This document shows, one piece after another, positions 36,828 through 44,547 of a stretch of 64,000 bases of DNA (position 1 is the stretch's first letter; each line of letters begins with the position of its first letter). Under the pieces are notes generated by a model, which did not search any database, was not told where the DNA came from, and saw only the letters and a list, made by a program, of their open reading frames with translations. The stretch is from Streptomyces sp. DG1A-41 (GTDB taxonomy: Bacteria; Actinomycetota; Actinomycetes; Streptomycetales; Streptomycetaceae). The stretch lies in contig NZ_CP146350.1 in NCBI RefSeq assembly GCF_037055355.1, forward strand, positions 1,883,001 through 1,947,000, written 5' to 3'. The position numbers and the translations under genes are program-made.

Positions 36828-36880
36828 TCGTCCGGCCTCCCGTAGGAATCGAGGAAATCGAAGAAGGAGTCGCCCAGTGA
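36824..36880 (+). CDS. Bridging mini-ORF between cobM and cbiG-cobJ (18 codons)
   Basis: The ATG at 36824 overlaps the cobM stop (ATGA) and the TGA at 36878-36880 overlaps the next GTG start (GTGA). It reads MIVRPPVGIEEIEEGVAQ. The ribosome site of the next gene (AAGAAGGAG) lies inside it. It fills the whole 49-base gap with an open frame and no other signal. It may relay ribosomes from cobM to cobJ or be a chance frame. I know no family for it. Confidence 0.35.
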   Translation: MIVRPPVGIEEIEEGVAQ

Positions 36881-38559
36881 TCGGCCTCATTTCCGCCACC
36901 GCGGCGGGAGCGGCTGCGCGGGACCGGCTGGCCGCCGCGTGGCCGGACCGCACGCGCGTGTACGAGGGTCCCGTCGGGGCCGCCGTACGGGCCGCGTTCG
37001 CGCAGTGCGAGCAGCTCGTGTGCTTCCTGGCGACGGGGGCGGTGGTGCGGCTGGTGGCGCCGCTGCTGTCCGGCAAGACGGCGGACCCGGGCGTGGTGTG
37101 CGTCGACGAGGGCGGCCGGTTCGCGGTGTCCCTGGTGGGCGGGCACGCGGGCGGGGCCAATGAACTCGCCCGGGAGGTCGGGGAGTTGCTGGGCGCCGAG
37201 CCGGTCGTGACCACGGCGACGGACGCGGTGGACCTGCCCGGCCTGGACACCCTCGGCCTGCCCGTCGAGGGCGATGTCGCCGGGGTCTCCCGGGCGTTGT
37301 TGGACGGTGAGGCGGTGGCGCTGCGGGCCGAGGTGACCTGGCCGCTGCCGCCGCTCCCGGTGGCCTCCGAGGGGTCGTACACGATCCGGCTGACCGACCG
37401 GCTCGTCCAGGCGGCCGAAGGCGAGGTGGTGCTGCGCCCGCCGTCGCTGGTCGTCGGGGTCGGGGCGTCGAAGGGCGCCCCCGTCGAGGAGGTGCACGGG
37501 CTGATCGAGGAGGCCCTGCGGGAGACCGGGCTGTCCGCGGCGTCGGTCGCCGAGCTCGCCACCGTCGACGCCAAGGCCGGGGAGCCCGGCCTCGTCGAGG
37601 CCGCGCGGCGGCTCGGTGTGCCCCTGGTGACGTACTCCGCCGGGGAGTTGGCCGGGGTGGACGTGCCCAATCCGTCCGACGCGCCGCTCGCCGCCGTCGG
37701 TACGCCCTCGGTCGCGGAGGCCGCCGCCCTGGTGCGCGGGGGTGAACTCCTCGTCCCCAAGCGGAAGTCGGCCGCGAGCCCTGCCATGGCGACCTGTGCC
37801 GTCGTACGGCGCCCGGGGCGCGGGCGGCTCGCGGTGGTCGGGCTCGGGCCGGGCGCCCGGGACCTGCTGACACCGCGCGCGAAGGCGGAGCTCCGGCGCG
37901 CTTGCGTGCTCGTCGGGCTCGACCAGTACGTCGACCAGATCCGCGATCTGCTGCGGCCCGGCACCCGGATCCTTCAGTCGGGTCTCGGGGCCGAGGAGGA
38001 GCGGGCGCGCACGGCCGTCGAGGAGGCCCGCAAGGGGCAGGCCGTCGCGCTGATCGGCAGCGGGGACGCGGGCGTGTACGCCATGGCCTCCCCCGCGCTC
38101 GCCGAGGCCTCCGACGACATCGACGTGGTGGGTGTGCCCGGCGTGACGGCGGCGCTCGCGGCCGGCGCGCTCCTGGGCGCGCCGCTGGGCCACGACCACG
38201 TGTCGATCAGCCTGTCCGACCTGCACACGCCGTGGGAGGTCATCGAGCGGCGGGTACGGGCGGCGGCCGAGGCCGACCTCGTGGTGACGTTCTACAACCC
38301 GCGTTCGCGCGGCCGCGACTGGCAGCTGCCCAAGGCGCTGGACATCCTCGCCGGGCACCGGGCGCCGACGACGCCGGTCGGTGTCGTACGCAACGCCTCG
38401 CGGCCGGACGAGTCCGCCCGGGTCACCACCCTGGCCGCGCTCGACCCGGCGACGGTCGACATGATGACGGTCGTCACCGTGGGCAACACCGCGACCCGCG
38501 AGATCGCCGGGCGCATGGTGACGCCGCGCGGCTACCGCTGGCAGGAGGAGCCCGAGTGA
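36877..38559 (+). CDS. cobJ: CbiG-CobJ fusion (precorrin-3B C17-methyltransferase)
   Basis: The product is 560 residues. Residues 1 to about 315 are CbiG-like: I-G-L-I-S-A-T at the start, C-F-L-A-T-G-A-V-V-R, G-G-H-A-G-G-A-N-E-L-A, then G-V-G-A-S-K-G-A-P. Residues about 325-560 are the CobJ class III methylase: V-V-G-L-G-P-G-A-R-D-L-L-T-P-R-A, I-G-S-G-D-A-G-V-Y-A-M-A and V-V-T-F-Y-N-P-R-S. The protein should methylate C17 with ring contraction, and CbiG opens the delta-lactone in the cobalt-dependent route. The GTG at 36877 has AAGAAGGAG 7 bases upstream. Fusions of this order occur in other actinobacteria. Confidence 0.93.
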   Translation: MIGLISATAAGAAARDRLAAAWPDRTRVYEGPVGAAVRAAFAQCEQLVCFLATGAVVRLVAPLLSGKTADPGVVCVDEGGRFAVSLVGGHAGGANELAREVGELLGAEPVVTTATDAVDLPGLDTLGLPVEGDVAGVSRALLDGEAVALRAEVTWPLPPLPVASEGSYTIRLTDRLVQAAEGEVVLRPPSLVVGVGASKGAPVEEVHGLIEEALRETGLSAASVAELATVDAKAGEPGLVEAARRLGVPLVTYSAGELAGVDVPNPSDAPLAAVGTPSVAEAAALVRGGELLVPKRKSAASPAMATCAVVRRPGRGRLAVVGLGPGARDLLTPRAKAELRRACVLVGLDQYVDQIRDLLRPGTRILQSGLGAEEERARTAVEEARKGQAVALIGSGDAGVYAMASPALAEASDDIDVVGVPGVTAALAAGALLGAPLGHDHVSISLSDLHTPWEVIERRVRAAAEADLVVTFYNPRSRGRDWQLPKALDILAGHRAPTTPVGVVRNASRPDESARVTTLAALDPATVDMMTVVTVGNTATREIAGRMVTPRGYRWQEEPE

Positions 38560-38603
38560 ACCCCGTCGTCCACCACCCCACGTCCGCCGAGGAGAACCTG
38601 TGA
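38556..38603 (+). CDS. Bridging mini-ORF between cobJ and cbiX (15 codons)
   Basis: The GTG at 38556 overlaps the cobJ stop (GTGA) and the TGA at 38601-38603 overlaps the cbiX GTG (GTGA). It encodes VNPVVHHPTSAEENL. The cbiX ribosome site (GAGGAG) lies within it. It is the second gap in this operon bridged exactly from stop to start. No family is recognised, and chance is possible. Confidence 0.35.
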   Translation: MNPVVHHPTSAEENL

Positions 38604-39529
38604 CCACCCCGCCCGCCCTGCTCATCGCCGGCCACGGCACCCGTGACGACGCCGGAGCCGAGGCGTTCCGCGACTTCGTGCGGGAGCTGGGGGCCCGTCA
38701 CCCGGAACTGCCCGTCGCGGGCGGCTTCATCGAACTGTCCCCGCCGCCGCTGGGCGAGGCCGTCACCGAACTGGTGGAGCGGGGCGTACGGCGGTTCGCC
38801 GCCGTACCGCTGATGCTGGTGTCCGCCGGGCACGCCAAGGGCGACATCCCGGCGGCGCTGGCCCGGGAGAAGGAGCGGCACCCCGGTATCTCGTACACCT
38901 ACGGGCGTCCGCTCGGCCCGCACCCGGCGCTGTTGAACGTGCTGGAGCGACGGCTGGACGAGGCGCTGGGCGGTTCCGCGGGGCGCAGGCCGGGCGACCG
39001 GGCCGATGTGACGGTGCTGCTGGTGGGGCGCGGGTCGACGGACCCGGACGCCAACGCCGAGGTGTACAAGGCGGCGCGGCTGCTGTGGGAGGGGCGCGGG
39101 TACGCGGGGGTCGAGACGGCGTTCGTGTCGCTGGCGGCGCCGGACGTGCCGAGCGGACTCGACCGGTGCGCGCGGCTGGGCGCCCGCCGGATCGTGGTGC
39201 TGCCCTACTTCCTGTTCACCGGCATCCTGCCGGACCGGGTGCGGCTTCAGACGGAGGGCTGGGCGGCGGCGCACCCGGAGGTCGAGGTGCGCTCGGCCGA
39301 CGTCATCGGGCCGGAGCCGGAGCTGCTGGACCTGGTGTGGGAGCGGTACGCGGAGGCCGTCGAGGGTGATCTGCGGATGAACTGCGACTCGTGCGTGTAC
39401 CGCGTCGCGCTGCCGGGCTTCGAGGACAAGGTGGGGATGCCGCAGCAGCCGCACTTCCACCCGGACGACGACGGCCACCACCACGGGCACGGACACCACC
39501 ACCACGGGGCGCACTCCCATGCGCACTGA
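38600..39529 (+). CDS. cbiX: Sirohydrochlorin chelatase (CbiX type) with His-rich tail
   Basis: This 309-residue protein has two CbiX halves. The first begins L-L-I-A-G-H-G-T-R-D (about 7-16) and has P-L-M-L-V-S-A-G-H-A-K-G-D-I-P. The second has L-L-V-G-R-G-S-T-D-P-D-A-N and V-V-L-P-Y-F-L-F-T-G-I-L. The C-terminal ~25 residues are packed with His and Asp (FHPDDDGHHHGHGHHHHGAH), a likely metal reservoir. It inserts Co2+ or Fe2+ into sirohydrochlorin. The GTG at 38600 follows GAGGAGAACCT. The cobC ATG lies inside its last codons (11-base overlap). Confidence 0.92.
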   Translation: MTTPPALLIAGHGTRDDAGAEAFRDFVRELGARHPELPVAGGFIELSPPPLGEAVTELVERGVRRFAAVPLMLVSAGHAKGDIPAALAREKERHPGISYTYGRPLGPHPALLNVLERRLDEALGGSAGRRPGDRADVTVLLVGRGSTDPDANAEVYKAARLLWEGRGYAGVETAFVSLAAPDVPSGLDRCARLGARRIVVLPYFLFTGILPDRVRLQTEGWAAAHPEVEVRSADVIGPEPELLDLVWERYAEAVEGDLRMNCDSCVYRVALPGFEDKVGMPQQPHFHPDDDGHHHGHGHHHHGAHSHAH

Positions 39530-40586
39530 GTCCCCGGACGGGGCCGGGCACGACCTGCGGCATCACGGGGACGCGGAGGTCCGGGACGACGGCTCGGCAC
39601 TCGTCGACCTCGCCGTGAACGTACGCGCGGACACTCCTCCCGTGTGGTTGCGGGAGGTGATCGCCGGGTCGCTGGACGGCCTGGCCGCCTATCCGGACGG
39701 GCGGGCCGCACGCGCGGCGGTGGCGGCGCGGCACGGCCTGCCGGTGGAGCGGGTGCTGCTGACGGCCGGTGCGGCGGAGGCGTTCGTGCTGCTCGCTCGG
39801 GCCTTGAAGGTGCGGCGGCCGGTCGTGGTCCACCCGCAGTTCACGGAGCCGGAGGCCGCGCTGCGCGACGCGGGGCACACGGTCGACCGGGTGCTGCTGC
39901 GGGAGGAGGACGGCTTCCGGCTGGACCCGGCGGCCGTCCCCGAGGCCGCGGACCTGGTGGTGATCGGCAATCCGACGAACCCGACGTCGGTGCTGCACCC
40001 GGCCGAGGTGATCGCCTCTCTCGCCCGGCCCGGGCGGCTGCTGGTGGTGGACGAGGCGTTCATGGACGCGGTGCCGCGCGAGCGGGAGGCCCTGGCGGAC
40101 CGCGTCGACGTGCGCGGCCTCGTGGTGCTGCGCAGCCTGACCAAGACGTGGGGGCTGGCAGGGCTGCGGATCGGGTACGTGCTGGCGGCGCCGGAGATCA
40201 TCGAGGGCCTGGAGCGGGCGCAGCCGCTGTGGCCGGTGTCGACACCGGCTCTGGCCGCGGCGCAGGCGTGCGTGGGGCCACGGGCGGTGGCGGAGGCGGC
40301 CCACGCCGCGCACCGCGTCGCCGCGGACCGGGCCCATCTGCTGACGGGCCTCGCCCGCTTCGCCCCGTCCGGGCTACGGGTCGTCGAGCCGGCGGAGGGC
40401 CCGTTCGTCCTGATCCGTCTCCCGCACGCGGCGACCGTACGCGGCCGCCTGCGCGACCTCGGTTACGCCGTGCGGCGCGGGGACACCTTCCCCGGCCTGG
40501 ACGAGGAGTGGCTCCGGCTGGCGGTGCGGGACCGGGGGACGGTGGACGGGTTCCTGCGGGCGCTGGAGCGTGCGGTGGCGGGCTGA
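39519..40586 (+). CDS. cobC: CobC-like threonine-phosphate decarboxylase / PLP aminotransferase
   Basis: The product is 355 residues and belongs to class I/II PLP fold-type I. Motifs are V-D-L-A-V-N-V at the N-terminus, the PLP lysine in L-R-S-L-T-K-T-W-G-L-A-G-L-R-I-G-Y (near residue 208) and N-P-T-N-P-T-S. It forms the aminopropanol phosphate arm for CobD. The ATG at 39519 overlaps cbiX by 11 bases. It is the last gene of the operon; the next gene is convergent. A histidinol-phosphate aminotransferase-like reading is an alternative, but the operon supports CobC. Confidence 0.88.
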   Translation: MRTESPDGAGHDLRHHGDAEVRDDGSALVDLAVNVRADTPPVWLREVIAGSLDGLAAYPDGRAARAAVAARHGLPVERVLLTAGAAEAFVLLARALKVRRPVVVHPQFTEPEAALRDAGHTVDRVLLREEDGFRLDPAAVPEAADLVVIGNPTNPTSVLHPAEVIASLARPGRLLVVDEAFMDAVPREREALADRVDVRGLVVLRSLTKTWGLAGLRIGYVLAAPEIIEGLERAQPLWPVSTPALAAAQACVGPRAVAEAAHAAHRVAADRAHLLTGLARFAPSGLRVVEPAEGPFVLIRLPHAATVRGRLRDLGYAVRRGDTFPGLDEEWLRLAVRDRGTVDGFLRALERAVAG

Positions 40587-40590
40587 CGGC

Positions 40591-40756
40591 TCACCGCCGG
40601 GCGGCGGTCCCGGCCGTCTCCGTCCCGGTCGGTGTGCCGTCCTGGGGGGCGGCGGGAGAGCACGATGCTGGTGACGACGACCCAGAGCCCGGCGGCCATG
40701 AAGGCGAAGAAGCCGATCCAGGGGAATCCCCAGGCGCAGACGTTCCCCGGCGTCAC
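40591..40756 (-). pseudogene. Small membrane protein, probably frameshifted at a G6 tract
   Basis: From GTG 40756 the frame reads VTPGNVCAWGFPWIGFFAFM then AAGLWVVVTSIVLSRR, a convincing single TM helix with native codon bias. As read, the frame then runs on to 40463, deep into cobC. With one added base in the six-G run at 40644-40649 it would end DGTPTGTETAGTAARR at the stop at 40591. So the intact gene is about 55 residues and this copy carries an indel, or the run was miscounted. It starts 9 bases after the amidohydrolase stop and would be cotranscribed. Confidence 0.5.
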
Positions 40757-40764
40757 CCGCGCGG

Positions 40765-41856
40765 CTACCCGACCACGCGCCCGTTCAGCACCACCCGGCG
40801 CGGCGCGGTCAGTACGCCGACGTCCTTGCGCGGGTCCTCGTCGTAGACGACGAGGTCGGCCGGGGCGCCCTCGTCCAGGCCGGGGCGGCCGAGCCAGGCC
40901 CGGGCCGTCCAGGTCCCCGCGGCCAGGGCCTCGACGGGCGGGATGCCCGCGGTGACCAGTTCCGCGACCTCGGCCGCCGCGAGGCCGTGGGCGAGTCCGC
41001 CGCCCGCGTCGGTGCCGACGAAGACGGGGATCCCGGCGTCGTAGGCGCCCCGCACCGTGTCGTAGCGGCGCTCGTGGAGCCGGCGCATGTGGGCCGACCA
41101 GCGCGGGTACCTGGACTCGCCGCCGTCCGCGAGCTGCGGGAAGGTCGCGATGTTGACCAGCGTCGGGACGATGGCGACGCCCCGTTCGGCGAACAGCGGG
41201 ATGAGGTCCTCGGTCAGGCCCGTCGCGTGTTCGATGCAGTCGATGCCCGCCTCGACGAGGTCCTGGAGGGAGTCCTCCGAGAAGCAGTGCGCGGTGACCC
41301 GGGCGCCCAGCCGGTGCGCCTCGGCGATCGCCGCCTCCACCGCCCCGCGCGGCCAGCAGGCCGACAGATCGCCGAGGTCGCGGTCGATCCAGTCGCCGAC
41401 CAGCTTCACCCAGCCGTCGCCGCGCCGGGCCTCCTGGGCGACGTAGGCCACCAGGTCGTCCGGCTCGATCTCCCAGGCGTAGTTGCGGATGTAGCGGCGG
41501 GTGCGGGCGATGTGCCGCCCGGCGCGGATGATCTTCGGCAGGTCGTCGCGGTCGTCGATCCAGCGGGTGTCGGAGGGCGAGCCCGCGTCGCGGATCAGCA
41601 GCGTGCCCGCGTCCCGGTCGGTCAGCGCCTGCTTCTCGGCGACGTCCTGCGGGACCGCGCCGTGCCGGTCGAGTCCCACGTGGCAGTGCGCGTCGACGAG
41701 GCCGGGCAGGGCCCAGCCCCTGACAGTGCGGATGTCGCGGGCGCCGGCGGGACGGTCGTAGGAGATCCGGCCGTCGACGACCCACAGCTCGTCGCGGACC
41801 TCCTCGGGTCCGACGAGCACCCGTCCCTTCACGTGCAGCACCGTGCGATCACTCAT
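40765..41856 (-). CDS. Amidohydrolase (metal-dependent, imidazolonepropionase-like)
   Basis: This 363-residue TIM-barrel amidohydrolase has the metal site D-A-H-C-H-V-G-L-D (about 54-62), W-V-K-L-V-G-D-W (carbamylated-Lys position), T-A-H-C-F-S-E-D, C-I-E-H-A-T-G and the catalytic Asp in F-V-G-T-D-A-G-G-G. The C-terminal beta-sandwich ends V-V-L-N-G-R-V-V-G. The substrate is not readable. The ATG at 41854-41856 has no strong ribosome site. It is convergent with cobC and divergent from the aminotransferase at 41968. Confidence 0.88.
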   Translation of the reverse strand: MSDRTVLHVKGRVLVGPEEVRDELWVVDGRISYDRPAGARDIRTVRGWALPGLVDAHCHVGLDRHGAVPQDVAEKQALTDRDAGTLLIRDAGSPSDTRWIDDRDDLPKIIRAGRHIARTRRYIRNYAWEIEPDDLVAYVAQEARRGDGWVKLVGDWIDRDLGDLSACWPRGAVEAAIAEAHRLGARVTAHCFSEDSLQDLVEAGIDCIEHATGLTEDLIPLFAERGVAIVPTLVNIATFPQLADGGESRYPRWSAHMRRLHERRYDTVRGAYDAGIPVFVGTDAGGGLAHGLAAAEVAELVTAGIPPVEALAAGTWTARAWLGRPGLDEGAPADLVVYDEDPRKDVGVLTAPRRVVLNGRVVG

Positions 41857-41967
41857 GTACGGCACCCTAGTCAGCCGCTGGTCGGCCTTGCCCACCTGGT
41901 CCGCGGTCGCCGGGGCGCGGCGGTTACGCTCGTTGCCGTTGTCCCCGTGAGTGAAGAGAGCGCCTCC

Positions 41968-43068
41968 GTGACGCATCCGTTTCTGGACCTTGCCCCGCTC
42001 GGTGCGGACCGTTTCGCCGCGATCGAGGACCGTGTGGCGCGGCTGCTGAGCACCGAGCAGGACGTCGTGATCATGCAGGGCGAGGCGCTGCTGCCTCTGG
42101 AGGGCGCGATCCGTGCGGCGGCCGGTTGGGGCACGACGGCCCTGAACGTGATCACGGGCCCCTACGGGCAGACTTTCGGCGACTGGCTGCGGGACTGCGG
42201 GGCGACGGTGGTCGACCTGGCGGTGCCCTTCCACGCGGCGGTCACGGCCGAGCAGATCCGGCAGGCCTTCGACGAGCACCCGGAGATCGACTTCGTGTCC
42301 CTGGTGCACGCGGAGGCGGCGACCGGCAACACCAATCCGGTCGCGGAGATCGGCGAGGTGGTGCGGGAGCACGGGGCCCTGTTCTACCTGGACGCGGTGG
42401 CGTCGATCGGTGCCGAGCCGGTGCTGCCGGACGCGTGGGGGGTGGACCTGTGCGTGATCGGGGCGCAGAAGGCGATGGGCGGCCCGGCGGGCGTGTCGGC
42501 CGTGTCGGTGAGCGAGCGGGCCTGGGCCCGGATGGCGGCGAACCCACGGGCGCCGCGCCGGTCGTATCTGTCGCTGCTGGACTGGAAGGAGCGGTGGATC
42601 GACGGCGGCCGCAAGGCGCTGCCGCACGCTCCGGCGCAGCTGGAGATGCTGGCGCTGGAGGCGTGCGTGGAGCGGATCGAGGCGGTGGGGCCGGACGTCG
42701 TGATGGCCCGGCACGCCTCCGCGGCGGCGGCCACGCGGGCCGGGGCGGTCGCGCTCGGTGGCGGGCTGGAGCCGTATGTGTACGAGGCGCGGGACGCGGC
42801 GCCCGTCGCCACGACGCTCCGGGCGCCGGCCGGGGTGGTGGCGACGGAGCTGGTGGCCAGGGCGCTGGAGGCGGATCCGGCGGTACCGGTCGCCGCCGGC
42901 GGTGGTGCGCTGGCCAAGGAGATGATCCGGGTCAATCACTACGGGGCCGATGCGACGCCGGGGGCTGTGCGGGCGAGTCTGGCGGCGTTGGGGGTGGCGC
43001 TCTCCGAGCGGGGGCTGGCGGTGGACGTGGAGGGGGCGCTGCGGGCCGCCGAGGGTGCGTGGCGGTAG
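41968..43068 (+). CDS. PLP-dependent aminotransferase, class V (serine-glyoxylate type)
   Basis: The product is 366 residues with fold-type I class V motifs: N-V-I-T-G-P-Y-G near 50, L-V-H-A-E-A-A-T-G, D-A-V-A-S-I-G near 138 and the PLP lysine in V-I-G-A-Q-K-A-M-G-G-P-A-G. The overall pattern is like alanine- or serine-glyoxylate and 2-aminoethylphosphonate aminotransferases. The GTG at 41968 has GAAGAGAG 7 bases upstream; GTG 41947 is an alternative adding 7 residues. It is monocistronic. Confidence 0.85.
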   Translation: MTHPFLDLAPLGADRFAAIEDRVARLLSTEQDVVIMQGEALLPLEGAIRAAAGWGTTALNVITGPYGQTFGDWLRDCGATVVDLAVPFHAAVTAEQIRQAFDEHPEIDFVSLVHAEAATGNTNPVAEIGEVVREHGALFYLDAVASIGAEPVLPDAWGVDLCVIGAQKAMGGPAGVSAVSVSERAWARMAANPRAPRRSYLSLLDWKERWIDGGRKALPHAPAQLEMLALEACVERIEAVGPDVVMARHASAAAATRAGAVALGGGLEPYVYEARDAAPVATTLRAPAGVVATELVARALEADPAVPVAAGGGALAKEMIRVNHYGADATPGAVRASLAALGVALSERGLAVDVEGALRAAEGAWR

Positions 43069-43110
43069 TCGGGAGCCGCCGTTGTCAGTGGTCCGTGCCA
43101 TGCTCCCCGC

Positions 43111-43650
43111 ATGACCACCGACACCCCTGCCGACACGCCTCATACCCTCCCCGACGGCCGTCCCGTCCCGCACCTGACCGGTGACGAGCGGGCCATGCTC
43201 GAGAGCTGGCTGGACTTCCACCGGGCCACGCTGGAGCTGAAGTGCGCCGGGCTGGACGACGCGCAGGTGCGGACCGCGTCGACCGAGCCGTCCACGCTGA
43301 CGCTGCTCGGGCTGGTGCAGCATCTCGCCGAGGTCGAACGGAACTGGTTCCAGCGGGTGGCCGCCGGGCTCGACGTACCGCCGGTGTACGAGGACGGCAC
43401 CGGCTACACGCTGGCCCCCGGGCGGGGGCTCGACGAGGCGCTCGCGATCTGGCGGCGGGAGATCGCGCGGGGGCGGGAGCTGTGCGCGGGGCTGCCGCTG
43501 GGCCACATCGGGCGGGTCGCCGAGGGGCCGGTGCCCGGGATGGAGGTCAGCCTGCGCTGGGTGCTGATCCACATGATCGAGGAGTACGCCCGGCACAACG
43601 GTCACGCCGATCTCCTGCGGGAGCGTATCGACGGAGTGACCGGGGCCTGA
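43111..43650 (+). CDS. DinB/DUF664 family protein
   Basis: The product is 179 residues. It is a four-helix bundle with [13 protein letters not shown] near 69-81 and [19 protein letters not shown] near the end. The His residues in these helices form the family metal triad. Such proteins include mycothiol-dependent S-transferases and maleylpyruvate isomerase-like enzymes. The exact substrate is unknown. The ATG at 43111 begins [10 protein letters not shown]. It lies alone, ahead of the ectoine promoter region. Confidence 0.88.
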   Translation: MTTDTPADTPHTLPDGRPVPHLTGDERAMLESWLDFHRATLELKCAGLDDAQVRTASTEPSTLTLLGLVQHLAEVERNWFQRVAAGLDVPPVYEDGTGYTLAPGRGLDEALAIWRREIARGRELCAGLPLGHIGRVAEGPVPGMEVSLRWVLIHMIEEYARHNGHADLLRERIDGVTGA

Positions 43651-43989
43651 ATTACACGTGTTTTCCGAGACGACCCACATGTAAGCTGGCACACAATTAG
43701 GAATTCCTTCAAGAGCAGCTTCCCGTATTCTTCTGCCCGCTTTCTCCGGTCCTAAACCCAGAGATTTTGAGGACACCCGGAGAGGGAATTCGCGCAGATC
43801 TCGTGGCGATTACATGGCTGTGACGCGTTACACATCGCGACCGCTTTGCCTGGTATTACCCGGACAATATGGGGCAACTCGCCGCCGTTTGGCGCAAGCT
43901 CTCGCGCCCGCGTGATAACACAGTCCCGGCTCATACGTAACCCCTATCGGCGATGCAATTTTGAATTTCGCTGGGTAAGTTCAATTCGC
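43651..43989 (+). promoter_or_regulatory. Upstream region of ectABCD
   Basis: These 339 bases lie between the DinB gene and ectA. The stretch is distinctly AT-richer than its surroundings, for example around 43690-43760 and 43940-43985. No gene is evident in it. It must contain the ect promoter or promoters. I see several TATTAC/TATGGG-like hexamers near 43850-43875 but cannot single out a promoter. A regulator gene such as ectR is not present. Confidence 0.45.
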
Positions 43990-44496
43990 ATGACTGCCGT
44001 ACAAGCAGATCCGCAAATCGACCGCCCCACCGTGGCCGACGGAGCCGCGCTCTGGCGGATGGCGAAGGACTCGAAGGTTCTCGACCTGAACTCGTCCTAC
44101 AGCTATCTGCTGTGGTGCCGCGACTTCGCGGCCACGTCGGCCGTAGCGCGGGACGAGCACGGCGAGCCAACGGGCTTCATCACCGGGTATGTGCGGCCGG
44201 ACAGCCCGCGCACCCTGCTGGTCTGGCAGGTCGCGGTGGACGAGGCCCACCGCGGGCGCGGTCTGGCCGCCGCGCTGCTCGACGGTCTGGTCGCCCGGAC
44301 CGTCGCCGAGCGCGGGGTGACGACGGTGGAGACCACCATCACCCCGGGCAACACCGCCTCGGAGCGTCTGTTCACGTCCTTCGCCGAGCGGCACGGCGCC
44401 CGGCTGGAGCGCGAGGTGCTCTTCGACACGGGCCTGTTCCCCGACGGGCCGCACGACGCCGAGGTCCTGTACCGCATCGGCCCGCTGTCCCACTGA
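43990..44496 (+). CDS. ectA: L-2,4-diaminobutyric acid acetyltransferase
   Basis: This 168-residue GNAT enzyme has the acetyl-CoA loop W-Q-V-A-V-D-E-A-H-R-G-R-G-L-A-A-A-L-L (about 80-98). The EctA-typical D-L-N-S-S-Y-S-Y-L-L-W-C-R-D-F-A segment lies near 35-50. It acetylates the gamma-amino group of diaminobutyrate, the second step of ectoine synthesis. The ATG at 43990 fits the family length; the ribosome site is weak. It leads ectABCD. Confidence 0.95.
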   Translation: MTAVQADPQIDRPTVADGAALWRMAKDSKVLDLNSSYSYLLWCRDFAATSAVARDEHGEPTGFITGYVRPDSPRTLLVWQVAVDEAHRGRGLAAALLDGLVARTVAERGVTTVETTITPGNTASERLFTSFAERHGARLEREVLFDTGLFPDGPHDAEVLYRIGPLSH

Positions 44497-44547
44497 CTTT
44501 CCCCCGACTCCCTGAGACTTCCCCCACGCACCGAGGAGCGATTCGTC

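Noticed and set aside
24870..40586. The cob operon as a horizontally acquired island
   Set aside because: Codon use matches the rest of the window, and no integrase, tRNA or direct-repeat boundary is present.
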